Shown here: positions 17,643 to 26,364 of the stretch, in pieces
How the letters are laid out: each line of letters starts with the position of its first letter
Numbering within the stretch: position 1 is the first letter of the stretch
DNA from: Desulfitobacterium hafniense DCB-2
Lineage (GTDB): Bacteria; Bacillota; Desulfitobacteriia; Desulfitobacteriales; Desulfitobacteriaceae
Reading direction: 5' to 3'
Assembly: GCF_000021925.1 (NCBI RefSeq)
Contig: NC_011830.1
Location: 5,181,001 to 5,245,000, forward strand
DNA length: 64,000 bases
Made by a program: the position numbers and the translations under genes
Notes under the pieces: model-generated
The model's input: the letters and a program-made list of their open reading frames with translations, nothing else
The model's database searches: none
Told to the model about the DNA's origin: nothing

Positions 17643-17684
17643 CCTGTGCTCTTGCGTTATAAACGCCTGGAGCACAGGTCTTTT
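17643..17684 (+). terminator. Terminator after ATPase gene
   Basis: Stem CCTGTGCTC (17643-17651) pairs with GAGCACAGG (17670-17678), followed by TCTTTT on the plus strand. Confidence 0.8.
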
Positions 17685-17893
17685 AAATTACCTTTTGGGT
17701 CAACTTAGGTTGAAATATTCAGCTAAAAGGGCTTAATCTTTAAATGTGGTAAAATATAGCTTAATGCTTTTTATATTTGTTAATGCGTTAGAGTATAATG
17801 GATATAAGTGGCATTGTCTCAACTTCATCTACTGAGTGAATAAGCATAATTATAACCTCAACCCATTAAAAATATTTTTGGAGGGATAAGAAA

Positions 17894-18562
17894 ATGAGAA
17901 AAATGAGCTATGTTTTCTTCATCATGCTGGTTGCAGCCAGCCTCATGTCAGGGTGCGCCAAAGAGGCTCTACCCGAAGCCGAAGCTAATCTCCCCAGTGC
18001 TCCGTCCATGACCCAACCACTGGAACAGGCTTTAAAACTGTCTGATGAAGAACTGGTTGACAACTACTGCGCCGGCATCGACCTCGTGTTGGCCGATAAT
18101 TTGCTGTTTGCCCAGGCCAAAGATATTCCTTCAGAAACCTTATACAGTTTTTTTTGCTACATAACCAATTCGAGCGAAGAGAACATTCAGGAACAATGGT
18201 ATAATAAAACCGATGATAAATACCATGTGCCGATAGCCGACATCGAAGCTGTATTAGATCGCTATTTTGACGGCTACCATTTCGACCCCGCTCAATTAAT
18301 CCCCTATTTTGCCGAAGCCTCCCCTCCTCAGCACGATGTCTACCAGCCGCAGACCAAGGAGATTGTCATCGGTGGACTGGGAGGATTCGGCGGGGAACGT
18401 TTCCCGAAATTAGCTGCCAAAGAACAGCTCAGTGATGATACCCTGAAGCTGACCGTCGATTATTATGATGATCAATATACAGAGGTTTTCTATACTAAAG
18501 CCTATACTATTCGATTTACTGAAGAAGGCTATCAATATCTATCCATTCAAAAAGTGGAGTAG
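17894..18562 (+). CDS. Hypothetical lipoprotein
   Basis: A 222-residue secreted protein with a lipoprotein signal: charged start, a hydrophobic stretch and the lipobox LMSGC with Cys22. The mature part is acidic and has no motif I recognise; a glycine-rich GGLGGFGGERF stretch lies near 157. GGAGG is ten bases before the ATG. It ends in TAG, showing that UAG still works as a stop in this genome. It is probably a single-gene unit, with a TATAAT-like box at about 17795. Function unknown. Confidence 0.75.
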   Translation: MRKMSYVFFIMLVAASLMSGCAKEALPEAEANLPSAPSMTQPLEQALKLSDEELVDNYCAGIDLVLADNLLFAQAKDIPSETLYSFFCYITNSSEENIQEQWYNKTDDKYHVPIADIEAVLDRYFDGYHFDPAQLIPYFAEASPPQHDVYQPQTKEIVIGGLGGFGGERFPKLAAKEQLSDDTLKLTVDYYDDQYTEVFYTKAYTIRFTEEGYQYLSIQKVE

Positions 18563-18603
18563 GGTATCTTTACTCCGCACTCATACCTTCACACATGCTA
18601 AAA

Positions 18604-18632
18604 AAGACCGGAGCACCACCAGCCCCGGTCTT
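18604..18632 (-). terminator. Terminator of lysA
   Basis: Stem AAGACCGG (18604-18611) with CCGGTCTT (18625-18632); read on the minus strand it is followed by a T6 run. It lies between convergent genes and fits the end of the lysA transcript. Confidence 0.8.
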
Positions 18633-18700
18633 ACTCTATTAATTCAATACAATAGACTTTTTGCTTTCAGCTGGAGCACTATTACCTTCCCACCTAAGAA

Positions 18701-19951
18701 CTATAGCTCACTGAAATCCAAGGTGGCAAAATAATCCTCCAGTGTTTCCGCCCGGCGGATCAGCTTCACACTGCCATCAGCCTGCAGCAATAACTCAGCA
18801 TGACGCAGCTTGCCATTGTAGTTGAAGCCCATGGCATGCCCGTGAGCACCTGTATCATGAATCACCAGAGTATCCCCGATCTCGATTCTGGGCAGTTCCC
18901 GGTCCACGGCAAATTTATCGTTGTTCTCACATAAGCTTCCGGTCACATCATAGATGTGGTCCTCAGGCAGGTCTTCCTTACCCATGACGGTGATATGGTG
19001 ATAGGCGCCGTAGATTCCCGGGCGCATCAGATCGGACATGCTGGCATCGACACCGATATAATTTTTATACGTATCCTTGCGATGAAGGACTTTGGTCACC
19101 AAATAGCCGTAAGGTCCCGTTATCATGCGGCCGCATTCCAGGCAGATGCGCAGGGGATCTAAGCCTTTGGCGACGATCTTCTCTTCGTAAACTTTGCGGA
19201 CACCTTCTCCGATAGTTTCCAGATTGACCGGCTCTTGTTCCGGACGGTAGGGGATGCCGATTCCGCCGCCAAAATTCACAAATTCCAGGCGGATTCCCAG
19301 TTTTTCTTTCAGCTCTATGGCCAGATCAAACATCATCTCTGCTGTCTCGATGAAGAAATCCGGGTTCAGTTCATTGGAGATGATCATAGTATGGAGTCCG
19401 AAACGCTTCACCCCTTTGTCACGAACGATCTCGTAAGCCTGGAATAACTGTTCCTTGGTCAAACCATATTTGGATTCTTCGGGGTTGCCGATAATGGCAT
19501 TCCCCGCCCGCAGCGAACCGGGATTATAGCGGAAGGAGAGCACCTCCGGCAGGCCGGTATGCTTTTCCAGATAATCAATATGGGTAATATCATCTAAATT
19601 GATGATCGCCCATAAATCCTTTGCTTTTTGAAATTCCTCAGCAGGGGTATTGTTGGAGGTAAGCATAATGTTCTCCTCGGTGATCCCCGCTTTTTCCGCC
19701 AGGATCAGTTCCGCCAAAGAACTGCAGTCGGCTCCGAAACCCTCTTCCCCCAGGATCTTCAGAATATAGGGATTAGGAAGAGCTTTGACGGCAAAATACT
19801 CCTTAAACCCCGGCGCCCAGGCAAATGCTGCCTGCAGTCTTTGGGCGTTTTTGCGAATGGCTTCCTCATCATAAATATGAAAAGGGGTACCATAGTCCTC
19901 CATGATCTTCTGCAACTGCTCTTGATTAAAAGGTAAGTTTTTTACTGCCAT
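18701..19951 (-). CDS. lysA: Diaminopimelate decarboxylase
   Basis: A 416-residue PLP enzyme of fold type III that converts meso-diaminopimelate to lysine. The PLP lysine lies in YFAVKALPNP (about Lys54), the glycine loop is NFGGGIGIPY, the LECGRMI segment binds phosphate and substrate, and the partner-subunit loop has LCENNDKF. The ATG follows GGGGAGG. It is preceded by a lysine riboswitch and its terminator, which confirms a lysine-biosynthetic role and tells how it is controlled: high lysine should stop transcription. It is a single-gene unit. Confidence 0.95.
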   Translation of the reverse strand: MAVKNLPFNQEQLQKIMEDYGTPFHIYDEEAIRKNAQRLQAAFAWAPGFKEYFAVKALPNPYILKILGEEGFGADCSSLAELILAEKAGITEENIMLTSNNTPAEEFQKAKDLWAIINLDDITHIDYLEKHTGLPEVLSFRYNPGSLRAGNAIIGNPEESKYGLTKEQLFQAYEIVRDKGVKRFGLHTMIISNELNPDFFIETAEMMFDLAIELKEKLGIRLEFVNFGGGIGIPYRPEQEPVNLETIGEGVRKVYEEKIVAKGLDPLRICLECGRMITGPYGYLVTKVLHRKDTYKNYIGVDASMSDLMRPGIYGAYHHITVMGKEDLPEDHIYDVTGSLCENNDKFAVDRELPRIEIGDTLVIHDTGAHGHAMGFNYNGKLRHAELLLQADGSVKLIRRAETLEDYFATLDFSEL

Positions 19952-20127
19952 ATTCTGATCCTCCCCTATATACTATAGACTACCCACCGCTAGAGATTTT
20001 AAAGTTTGGTTGCTAAAGAAAACCCGGCTTCGCTGTGCCTTTTAATCACGCATCCAAAAAGGCGAAGTCGTTGGTTGCACTTATGCTGAAGGAAAGTATG
20101 CAGCAAAGGTATACTTTCTGACAGTGA

Positions 20128-20166
20128 AAAAAACGGCTGCGAGTACCCTCGCAACCGTTTTTTAAG
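20128..20166 (-). terminator. Terminator controlled by the lysine riboswitch
   Basis: On the minus strand a GC-rich stem (ACGGTTGCGAG pairing with CTCGCAGCCGT, including one G-U pair) is followed by T7. It lies 30 bases past the aptamer and ahead of lysA, so it is the likely switch. Confidence 0.85.
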
Positions 20167-20189
20167 GCAAAATCAGCTTAAGCCTCAAA

Positions 20190-20366
20190 CTTCACGAGAT
20201 AGCACTCCACCGGAGTCCCGGTGACAGTCTTACATTTTTTCAATGGAAGACCAGCTAAGACCCTTTGTCCTGGGCCTTTGCTTCGGCAGCGATTCCTTTC
20301 CTTATCCGTCCTAGCCTGACCCGCTCGGGATAATTACTCTTAATACACTGCGCCTCTATCATTCAC
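20190..20366 (-). ncRNA. Lysine riboswitch (L-box)
   Basis: The minus strand shows the conserved L-box blocks in order: GATAGAGGCGC, then AAGAGTA, GCCGAAGC, CATTGAAAAAATGTAAG, CTGTC and GGAGTGCTATCTCGT. These match the known lysC leader of Bacillus nearly word for word. It precedes lysA and a terminator; between them, 19985-20100, lie further hairpins of unknown role. Confidence 0.97.
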
Positions 20367-20384
20367 TCTATGAATTATCTATAC

Positions 20385-20413
20385 ATTATGGAACAAGATG
20401 TTACCCTTGTCAA
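20385..20413 (-). promoter_or_regulatory. Sigma-A promoter of lysA leader
   Basis: On the minus strand TTGACA (20408-20413) is separated by exactly 17 bases from CATAAT (20385-20390), directly upstream of the riboswitch. Confidence 0.8.
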
Positions 20414-20443
20414 TACATTGCTTCTGTATACATTGCCCTGCCT

Positions 20444-20656
20444 TTATTTTTTCTCATTCTGCAGATTTTCCATAACCCCCCGATTATGAAAAACATCCTC
20501 CACCTCTAAAGTAATCTGACCGCCTTTGCTGCTGTCTTTGGGCTGCCCGCCATAATCCATGGCCTTTGAGCCGGACTCTTGGGTCTGGCTGATCACACCT
20601 GCCGGCTCCCATAATTGCCGTTTCAGCTCTTTGCCGGTATTCTTCTGGTCGTTCAT
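20444..20656 (-). CDS. Small hydrophilic protein of unknown function
   Basis: A 70-residue, charged, Gln/Gly-rich protein starting at ATG 20656, eight bases after a strong AAAGGAGG; a longer frame from 20689 lacks such a site. No domain, signal peptide or membrane segment is seen. The C-terminal half (GGQITLEVEDVFHNRGVMENL) looks more ordered. It lies between the TauE-like gene and the lysine leader, on the same strand. I do not recognise the family. Confidence 0.6.
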   Translation of the reverse strand: MNDQKNTGKELKRQLWEPAGVISQTQESGSKAMDYGGQPKDSSKGGQITLEVEDVFHNRGVMENLQNEKK

Positions 20657-20737
20657 CCGGGATTCCTCCTTTTGTCCTGACCAAATCATGGTCCTGTTAT
20701 TCTGTCTTTAGAGTACCCGGAATCGACCAAAATCATG

Positions 20738-21526
20738 TCAAAAAAACAGTCCCTTCAGCGGCTCAGTAAGGGAAGTCACGCCGATGATGAAAAGCAATCC
20801 ATAGACCAGTTTCTTGAATTGAGCTTCGTTGATTTTCTTTCTAAAAGGCTGACCGGCCACATAGCCAAGGACAACCGCCAAAATCATACTGACGAGGGTG
20901 ATGCCAAAGGGAAGGGTGAAGCTTTCCCGAAACACAAGAATTTTTAAAGCGCTGGTCATAGCGTATTGAAAAAAGAAAAAGGTAACGGTGGTTGCCTGGA
21001 AGACGTCCTTGGTCAGATGCTTGATGAGCAGCGCGACAACAGGGGGACCGGGAATGGCCGCCAGGCCGTTGAGCAAACCTGAAGAAAAAGCAACCATGAC
21101 AAATCCCTTGGAGGATGCATTGATATCCCCTTCCTCAGGAACTTTCTTCTCAAGGGCACTGCTTTTGAGTTGCACCCATTGATAGGCAACATAGCCGATA
21201 AGGATAATTCCCACCATCCCTTTTATGTACAGTTCATTCATATACCCACTCAGGACAACACCCAGGGCCAATCCGGGAATCCCTATAAGCAAAAGCCGGA
21301 GGACTAAATCCCGGCGGACTAAGCGCCGCATTTGGAACCCCTGCACCGAGGAACCCATCATGGATAAAATCATTCCCGCCAAAAGAGCTTGTTGGCTGGG
21401 CAAAACAAAAAGGAGCAGAGGTACCGCCACCAGCCCGAACCCAAACCCTGTCAAAACCTGAATAAAGGTGGCAAAGAACGTAATTCCACTCATGGCGAGC
21501 CATAATTCCCATGATAACATCTCCAC
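20738..21526 (-). CDS. TauE/SafE-family sulfite/anion exporter-like membrane protein
   Basis: A 262-residue integral membrane protein with about eight hydrophobic segments and the family pattern of two repeated halves, each with a conserved start: GFGFGLVAVPLLLF (about 27-40) and GLLNGLAAIPGPPVVALL (150-167). TauE/SafE proteins are thought to move sulfite, sulfoacetate or other organic anions. The start is GTG at 21526, seven bases after AGAGGG. The substrate cannot be told from sequence, and there is no sulphur-metabolism gene next to it. Confidence 0.88.
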   Translation of the reverse strand: MEMLSWELWLAMSGITFFATFIQVLTGFGFGLVAVPLLLFVLPSQQALLAGMILSMMGSSVQGFQMRRLVRRDLVLRLLLIGIPGLALGVVLSGYMNELYIKGMVGIILIGYVAYQWVQLKSSALEKKVPEEGDINASSKGFVMVAFSSGLLNGLAAIPGPPVVALLIKHLTKDVFQATTVTFFFFQYAMTSALKILVFRESFTLPFGITLVSMILAVVLGYVAGQPFRKKINEAQFKKLVYGLLFIIGVTSLTEPLKGLFF

Positions 21527-21658
21527 ACAAACACCCTCTTTAATCTAAACTTAATCTATTTATGACCCTCTGCTTTATGAGTATTCCCTTTTCTTCTCTG
21601 AATCTTGACAGCATTCCCTGTATTTCCTATAGTGAGTTAAGAAGGAAAGGTGATTCTT

Positions 21659-22138
21659 ATGGCTCAAAAAACCAACGCCGCCCGCATCCTCGATCAAGCC
21701 GGTATAGCCTATGAATTAATCCCCTATGAGGTGGATGAAGCGGATCTTTCCGCCACTACCGTCGCCCAAAAGGTAAACATGCCTCCTGAATTGATCTACA
21801 AAACCCTGGTAACCCGAGGAGATAAAACAGGCATTCTGATCGCCTGCATCCCTGCCCATTATGAGCTGAACCTTAAAGCCCTCGCCCAAGTGAGCGGCAA
21901 CAAGAAAATGGAAGTGGTTCCTCTCAAAGAAGTTCAGCCCCTGACCGGTTATATACGGGGAGGGGTCTCTCCTTTAGGAACTAAAAAAAAATACCCCGTC
22001 TATTTTCAGGAAGATATGCTCCAGCACGAGAAAATTGCCGTAAGTGCCGGGACGCGAGGCTTGCAGATCCTTGCTCTGTCTCAGGACCTGCTCAGGATCA
22101 CCCAGGGCAAGGTTGGGCCCATCGCTCATCCTGCCTGA
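21659..22138 (+). CDS. ybaK: YbaK/EbsC-type Cys-tRNA(Pro)/aminoacyl-tRNA deacylase
   Basis: A 159-residue YbaK-family protein that removes cysteine from mischarged tRNA-Pro. It shows the family blocks YKTLVTRGDKTGI (containing the essential Lys), GNKKMEVV, and the GYIRGGVSPLGTKK loop. The ATG at 21659, eight bases after AAAGG, is preferred over the GTG at 21650. It sits alone on the plus strand between TauE and the TIGR00300 gene. Confidence 0.9.
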   Translation: MAQKTNAARILDQAGIAYELIPYEVDEADLSATTVAQKVNMPPELIYKTLVTRGDKTGILIACIPAHYELNLKALAQVSGNKKMEVVPLKEVQPLTGYIRGGVSPLGTKKKYPVYFQEDMLQHEKIAVSAGTRGLQILALSQDLLRITQGKVGPIAHPA

Positions 22139-22255
22139 ATCAACATAAATCTTCTCCTCACACCCTGAACTCCCTCCTCTCCTTGTATGAAGACGGACAA
22201 GAGGTAAATACTAACCTTATGTCACTTTGAATTACCAGGGTAAAGGAGAGATTCT

Positions 22256-23344
22256 ATGAGCTTCCGGATTCCTCAGTTCAATCCGCCTGATTTTGACGGT
22301 GAGCCTTTGGCAAGTGCTCCCAATGCCACCCTTGTCGAAGTCCTTCAGGATGGGGTAGCCCCCGACCATTTCCATGGTATGTCAATCTATCCCGAATACT
22401 TTAAAATCAACGGCCAATGGCTCCTTGCTTCCCAAAGCCGCATGGACGGTGTTCCCGTGCTCATGGAGAACGGCACGATGCAAATCATCGAATTCCGCAA
22501 TCTGAAAAAAGGCCATAAAGTGGTGATCGGGCGGACGGAAGATGCCAGTGAAGGCATTTATGTCTATGCCGAAGGTTTTGCTTCCAAGGACAGCAATAGA
22601 GATATTTTTGCCTTTCGCTCCGGCCGTTCCCGGGAGACGGCCTATTCAAAGGATTATAACCATCTTTATGATCTGCTGCGTCACGAAAAAGACAACGGTT
22701 ATGTGGTCTGGGTGCTGGGACCTGCCGTGGTTTTTGATTACGACTCCCGGGTGGCCCTGGCCGCCTTGATCGAAAAAGGCTATGTTCACGCCATTTTGGC
22801 CGGCAATGCCATGGCCACCCATGATCTTGAGGCCGGCATCCTGGGTACTGCTTTAGGGCAAAATATCTACACTCAGGAGTCTCAGCCTAACGGTCATTAC
22901 AATCATTTGGATATCATCAATATGGCCAGAAAAGCCGGGTCACTGGAAAAACTCATTGAAGCTCAGAACCTGAGTGAAGGTGTGGTCCCTGCCGCATTAA
23001 ATAAGAACATCCCTTTGATCCTGGCGGGCTCTATCCGTGATGACGGTCCCCTGCCCTCTGTATGGGCCAATGTCTACGCAGCTCAGGATGAAATGCGCCG
23101 GCAAACCAAACAGGCCACCACCCTCATCTGCCTGGCCACCCAGCTCCATACCATCGCTGCCGGCAATATGACACCTGCTTATACCCAGAGGGATGGGCAG
23201 CTGCGTCCTGTCTACATCTATGCTGTGGATGTGGCGGAGTTCACCTTAAATAAGCTGAGAGATCGGGGGTCTCTCGAAGTCACCACCATCGTGGCCAATG
23301 TCCAGGACTTTCTCGTCAATGTCAATAATAATCTTAATGAATAA
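22256..23344 (+). CDS. TIGR00300/LOR-SDH-domain protein, archaeal-type ornithine cyclodeaminase-like
   Basis: A 362-residue protein of the family annotated as LOR/SDH conserved domain (TIGR00300). Related archaeal proteins convert ornithine to proline and ammonia. Visible features are an N-terminal LOR-like domain with GVAPDHFHGMSIYPEYF, a Rossmann-like segment VVWVLGPAVVFDYDSR (about 149-164), and HAILAGNAMATHDLEAGILGT. AAAGGAG lies before the ATG. The assignment of the reaction is inference from the family. A small spore-family gene follows at 23419. Confidence 0.75.
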   Translation: MSFRIPQFNPPDFDGEPLASAPNATLVEVLQDGVAPDHFHGMSIYPEYFKINGQWLLASQSRMDGVPVLMENGTMQIIEFRNLKKGHKVVIGRTEDASEGIYVYAEGFASKDSNRDIFAFRSGRSRETAYSKDYNHLYDLLRHEKDNGYVVWVLGPAVVFDYDSRVALAALIEKGYVHAILAGNAMATHDLEAGILGTALGQNIYTQESQPNGHYNHLDIINMARKAGSLEKLIEAQNLSEGVVPAALNKNIPLILAGSIRDDGPLPSVWANVYAAQDEMRRQTKQATTLICLATQLHTIAAGNMTPAYTQRDGQLRPVYIYAVDVAEFTLNKLRDRGSLEVTTIVANVQDFLVNVNNNLNE

Positions 23345-23418
23345 CAACCCTATGCGAATGAAGCCAATTGCATAAGTTAAAACAGAAAAAGGCCCCTGGC
23401 CTAGAGGAGGAAAAAAGC

Positions 23419-23577
23419 ATGAAAGTGAAGATTATCCAATCCCTTCGTCAGGAAGGGCTGGAGCAGAAAATGAATGCCTTCTTTCAAGAGCATGAAGGGA
23501 ACATCGAAATCATTGAAATCCAATGGAAAGCTTTTTTAGAGCATTATGTAATGATCCTCTATAACGAGAAAAAATAG
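23419..23577 (+). CDS. Small Cse60-like protein
   Basis: A 52-residue protein starting at ATG 23419, eight bases after GAGGAGG; an upstream ATG at 23368 lacks a site. Its layout (MKVKII..., a central EIIEIQW, a C-terminal MILYNEKK) resembles the Cse60 small sporulation-associated family. It lies 74 bases after the TIGR00300 gene, probably in one transcript. The stop is TAG. Family call is from memory of the pattern and is tentative. Confidence 0.6.
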   Translation: MKVKIIQSLRQEGLEQKMNAFFQEHEGNIEIIEIQWKAFLEHYVMILYNEKK

Positions 23578-23606
23578 TCACGAATAAACCATCGTGACTA
23601 TTTTTA
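23574..23606. terminator. Bidirectional terminator
   Basis: Stem ATAGTCACGA (23574-23583) with TCGTGACTAT (23592-23601), with T-runs on both strands. It lies between the convergent cse60-like and glnS genes and can end both transcripts. Confidence 0.85.
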
Positions 23607-23614
23607 TACACTAA

Positions 23615-25237
23615 TTATATAACGAAAGAGCTTTTTAAGGAAACAATTAAATTCAACACTAAGCTTTCCGGGGTGGTATAGTTCGGATCTACATTAAAGT
23701 AGCCGTGACGGGGAAACTGGAATTTATCCTGGGGTTTGGCCTCTTTCATATAAGGTTCCACAAACCCTTGCCTTATTTCCAGAGAATTGGGATTGATATA
23801 ATCATCCTGAATTAACGGCTCATAGAGGCGAAACTCTGCCGGCACTGCCTGAGTGGCTTCCACCCAATGAATCGTCCCCTTGACCTTGCGGCCGGTAAAT
23901 CCTGTGCCGCTTTTTGTTTCCGGATCATAGGTGCAACGAATCTCGATGATCTTGCCCTCATCATCCTTGATGACCTCTTCACACTTAATAAAGTAGGCAT
24001 CCATCAAACGAACTTCATTGCCCGGGTAAAGGCGGTGGTACTTCGGCGGCGGGACCTCCATGAAATCTTCCTGCTCGATGTAAATCTCCCTGGAAAAAGG
24101 AATCTTGCGTTTCCCCATCTCAGGGTTCTCTTTATTGTGATCGGCATCCAGCCTTTCCACTTGGCCTTCCGGGTAATTGGTAATGACCACCTTCAAGGGA
24201 CGGATGACCGCCATGGGCCGGGACACTTTGAGCTTCAGATCTTCCCGAATAAAGTGCTCCAGCATTTTGGAATCCACCACACTGTCCGCTCTGGCCACAC
24301 CAATGGCTTGGGCAAAATTGCGGATGGCTTCAGGGGTATATCCCCGGCGGCGCAGCCCGGAGATGGTGGGCATTCTGGGATCATCCCAACCATCCACCAC
24401 TTTTTCGTCCACCAGCTGCTTCAGCTTGCGCTTGCTCATCACCGTATTGGTCATATTTAAGCGGGCAAATTCATATTGATGTGGGACATGTTCCATCTCA
24501 CATTCCCGAACGACCCAATCATAGAGGGGACGGTGATCTTCAAATTCTAAAGTACAGATAGAGTGAGTTATCCCTTCGATAGCATCCTCTAAAGGATGGG
24601 CATAATCATACATGGGGTAGATGCACCATGTGTCCCCTGTATTATGGTGGGTGGCATGGGCAATCCGATAAAGGACAGGATCCCGCATATTGATGTTAGG
24701 TGAGCCCATATCGATCTTAGCCCGGAGAACCTTTTCTCCGTCCTTAAATTCACCTTGACGCATTCTCTCAAAGAGCTCCAGGTTCTCGGCCACGCTGCGG
24801 TTGCGGTAAGGGCTTTCCTTACCGGCCTCAGTCAGGGTGCCGCGGCTTTTTCTAATCTCCTCAGCGGATAAATCACAAACATACGCTTTGCCCTTTTCGA
24901 TCAGCAGAACGGCTCGCTTATGCATCTCCGCAAAATAATCGGAAGCGAAAAAGAGGTTGTCCCAGTCAAACCCCAACCACTTGACATCTTCTTTGATGGA
25001 TTCTACATATTCAGTATCTTCTTTGACCGGATTCGTATCATCAAACCGCAAATTGGTTTTTCCTTTGAATTCGTCGGCCAAACCAAAGTTCAAACAGATG
25101 GATTTAGCATGCCCAATATGCAGGTAACCATTGGGCTCGGGGGGAAACCGTGTCGTGATTTCTTCTACCTTTCCCTCCCGTAAATCCTCAAGGATAATGC
25201 TGCGTAAAAAATTAGAGGATTTATTCTCGTTATCCAC
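23615..25237 (-). CDS. glnS: Glutaminyl-tRNA synthetase
   Basis: A class I synthetase of about 540 residues that charges tRNA-Gln. HIGH is present as HIGHAKS (about 40-46), KMSKS as VMSKRKL, and the glutamine pocket is seen in RFDDTNPVKED. The C-terminal anticodon-binding beta barrels are complete. The start is either GTG 25237, nine bases after AGGAAAGG, or TTG 25246. GlnRS in a Clostridium relative is a transferred type; most Firmicutes use the GatCAB route instead. Confidence 0.95.
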   Translation of the reverse strand: MDNENKSSNFLRSIILEDLREGKVEEITTRFPPEPNGYLHIGHAKSICLNFGLADEFKGKTNLRFDDTNPVKEDTEYVESIKEDVKWLGFDWDNLFFASDYFAEMHKRAVLLIEKGKAYVCDLSAEEIRKSRGTLTEAGKESPYRNRSVAENLELFERMRQGEFKDGEKVLRAKIDMGSPNINMRDPVLYRIAHATHHNTGDTWCIYPMYDYAHPLEDAIEGITHSICTLEFEDHRPLYDWVVRECEMEHVPHQYEFARLNMTNTVMSKRKLKQLVDEKVVDGWDDPRMPTISGLRRRGYTPEAIRNFAQAIGVARADSVVDSKMLEHFIREDLKLKVSRPMAVIRPLKVVITNYPEGQVERLDADHNKENPEMGKRKIPFSREIYIEQEDFMEVPPPKYHRLYPGNEVRLMDAYFIKCEEVIKDDEGKIIEIRCTYDPETKSGTGFTGRKVKGTIHWVEATQAVPAEFRLYEPLIQDDYINPNSLEIRQGFVEPYMKEAKPQDKFQFPRHGYFNVDPNYTTPESLVLNLIVSLKSSFVI

Positions 25238-25332
25238 GAATACCAACCTTTCCTAGGGAATCTTATCTCCTACTGTAACGGAAGACCTCTCCAGTAGTGT
25301 TACCCGAATTCTCGTCCTTCACCCATTGCTGC

Positions 25333-25749
25333 TTATAAATGATAGTCTCCCGCAGCCTCCGGCTGATAAAGAATTTTTTCCACCTTAAAGCGGACGACAC
25401 CACCGGGAACCTTCCAGTCGATGATATCTCCTTCCAGATAGCCCAGAATAGCCGTCCCTACGGGAGCAAGAATTGAAATCTTATCCTCCAGAAGATCGGC
25501 ATCCTCAGGATACACTAAAGTATAGACGGTTTCTTCGCCTGTCTCCAGATCCTTCAGCAAGATTCTGGAATTCATGGTGATGGCATTCCCTGGGATCTTT
25601 TCAGAAGGCACCACATCCGCCCCATTTAACTCATGCTCAAGATCTTTTAAGTAATCCTTGTTTTTAGCGCTGCCAAACTCTCTTTCCTTATTGATAAGTT
25701 TGAGCAGACGCTCACGGTCCACAGCTGTAATACTGATCTTTCTACTCAT
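25333..25749 (-). CDS. Rnk/GreA-C-terminal-domain transcription factor
   Basis: A 138-residue protein with a short N-terminal helical part (residues 1-45) and a C-terminal GreA/GreB FKBP-like domain (about 55-130: TGEETVYTLVYPEDAD, then ILAPVGTAILGYLEGDIIDW). This is the layout of Rnk, a regulator of nucleoside diphosphate kinase that binds RNA polymerase. The N-terminal coiled coil is too short for GreA itself. It lies upstream of glnS on the same strand, 95 bases away, possibly co-transcribed. Confidence 0.82.
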   Translation of the reverse strand: MSRKISITAVDRERLLKLINKEREFGSAKNKDYLKDLEHELNGADVVPSEKIPGNAITMNSRILLKDLETGEETVYTLVYPEDADLLEDKISILAPVGTAILGYLEGDIIDWKVPGGVVRFKVEKILYQPEAAGDYHL

Positions 25750-26012
25750 TTCTCCTGAACCTTCCTTTTCTAATGATGAATAGCTAAATATAGAGCGACT
25801 ATCGCCAGATAGCCGCTGTCAAAAGTTTATGTACTTCAAAAAAGGGAAAATCACTAAACCATTTTAATTATATACTATTTTCTATAATAAGTAAATGTTA
25901 GGCATATTCCCAAAAATAATTCTTGAATAAAATGGGAGCGGTAATTATAATTATAGATACAATTCCAGAAAATGCGGTGGCAATCTGGAATTTACGAAAA
26001 ACTGCATAGGAA

Positions 26013-26190
26013 TGCTGGATGAGATTTACGGGAGAAGGGCACGGCCCGCCGAAGAAGTTGAAACTTTCAGGTGACTGGAATAAGTCAGGGACCGTAAATT
26101 GACAGCACTCTGGAGAGACTCGATTAGAGCGCCGAAGGGGCAATACAATGACGTGTTGTTAAATCTCTCAGGCAAAAGGACAGAGAAGGA
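26013..26190 (+). ncRNA. Tandem glycine riboswitch
   Basis: Two glycine aptamers in a row on the plus strand. The second is a textbook match: GGAGAG, then GCGCCGAAGGGGCAA and CTCTCAGGCAAAAGGACAGAG (about 26110-26187). The first has GGGAGAAGGGC, GCCGAAG, CTTTCAGG and GGAATAAGTCAGGGACC (26013-26105). It precedes a terminator hairpin and an AgcS symporter gene, so it probably controls glycine or alanine transport. Confidence 0.95.
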
Positions 26191-26244
26191 ACAGGGACTG
26201 CTACAGAGCAATCTCTTACTTTTGTACCTATCGTCCGAATATTC

Positions 26245-26275
26245 AGAGTCAATCGCTAAGGATTGACTCTTTTTA
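26245..26275 (+). terminator. Terminator controlled by glycine riboswitch
   Basis: Stem AGAGTCAATC (26245-26254) with GATTGACTCT (26261-26270), followed by TTTT. It lies between the aptamers and the symporter gene. Confidence 0.85.
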
Positions 26276-26364
26276 TATATAAATTGCCATCCTTTTTGCG
26301 GGAGGCTGCCGCAACGGAGATGTGCAGAGAGATGCGAAAAGAGAGATTAAAGGAGGAACACTCA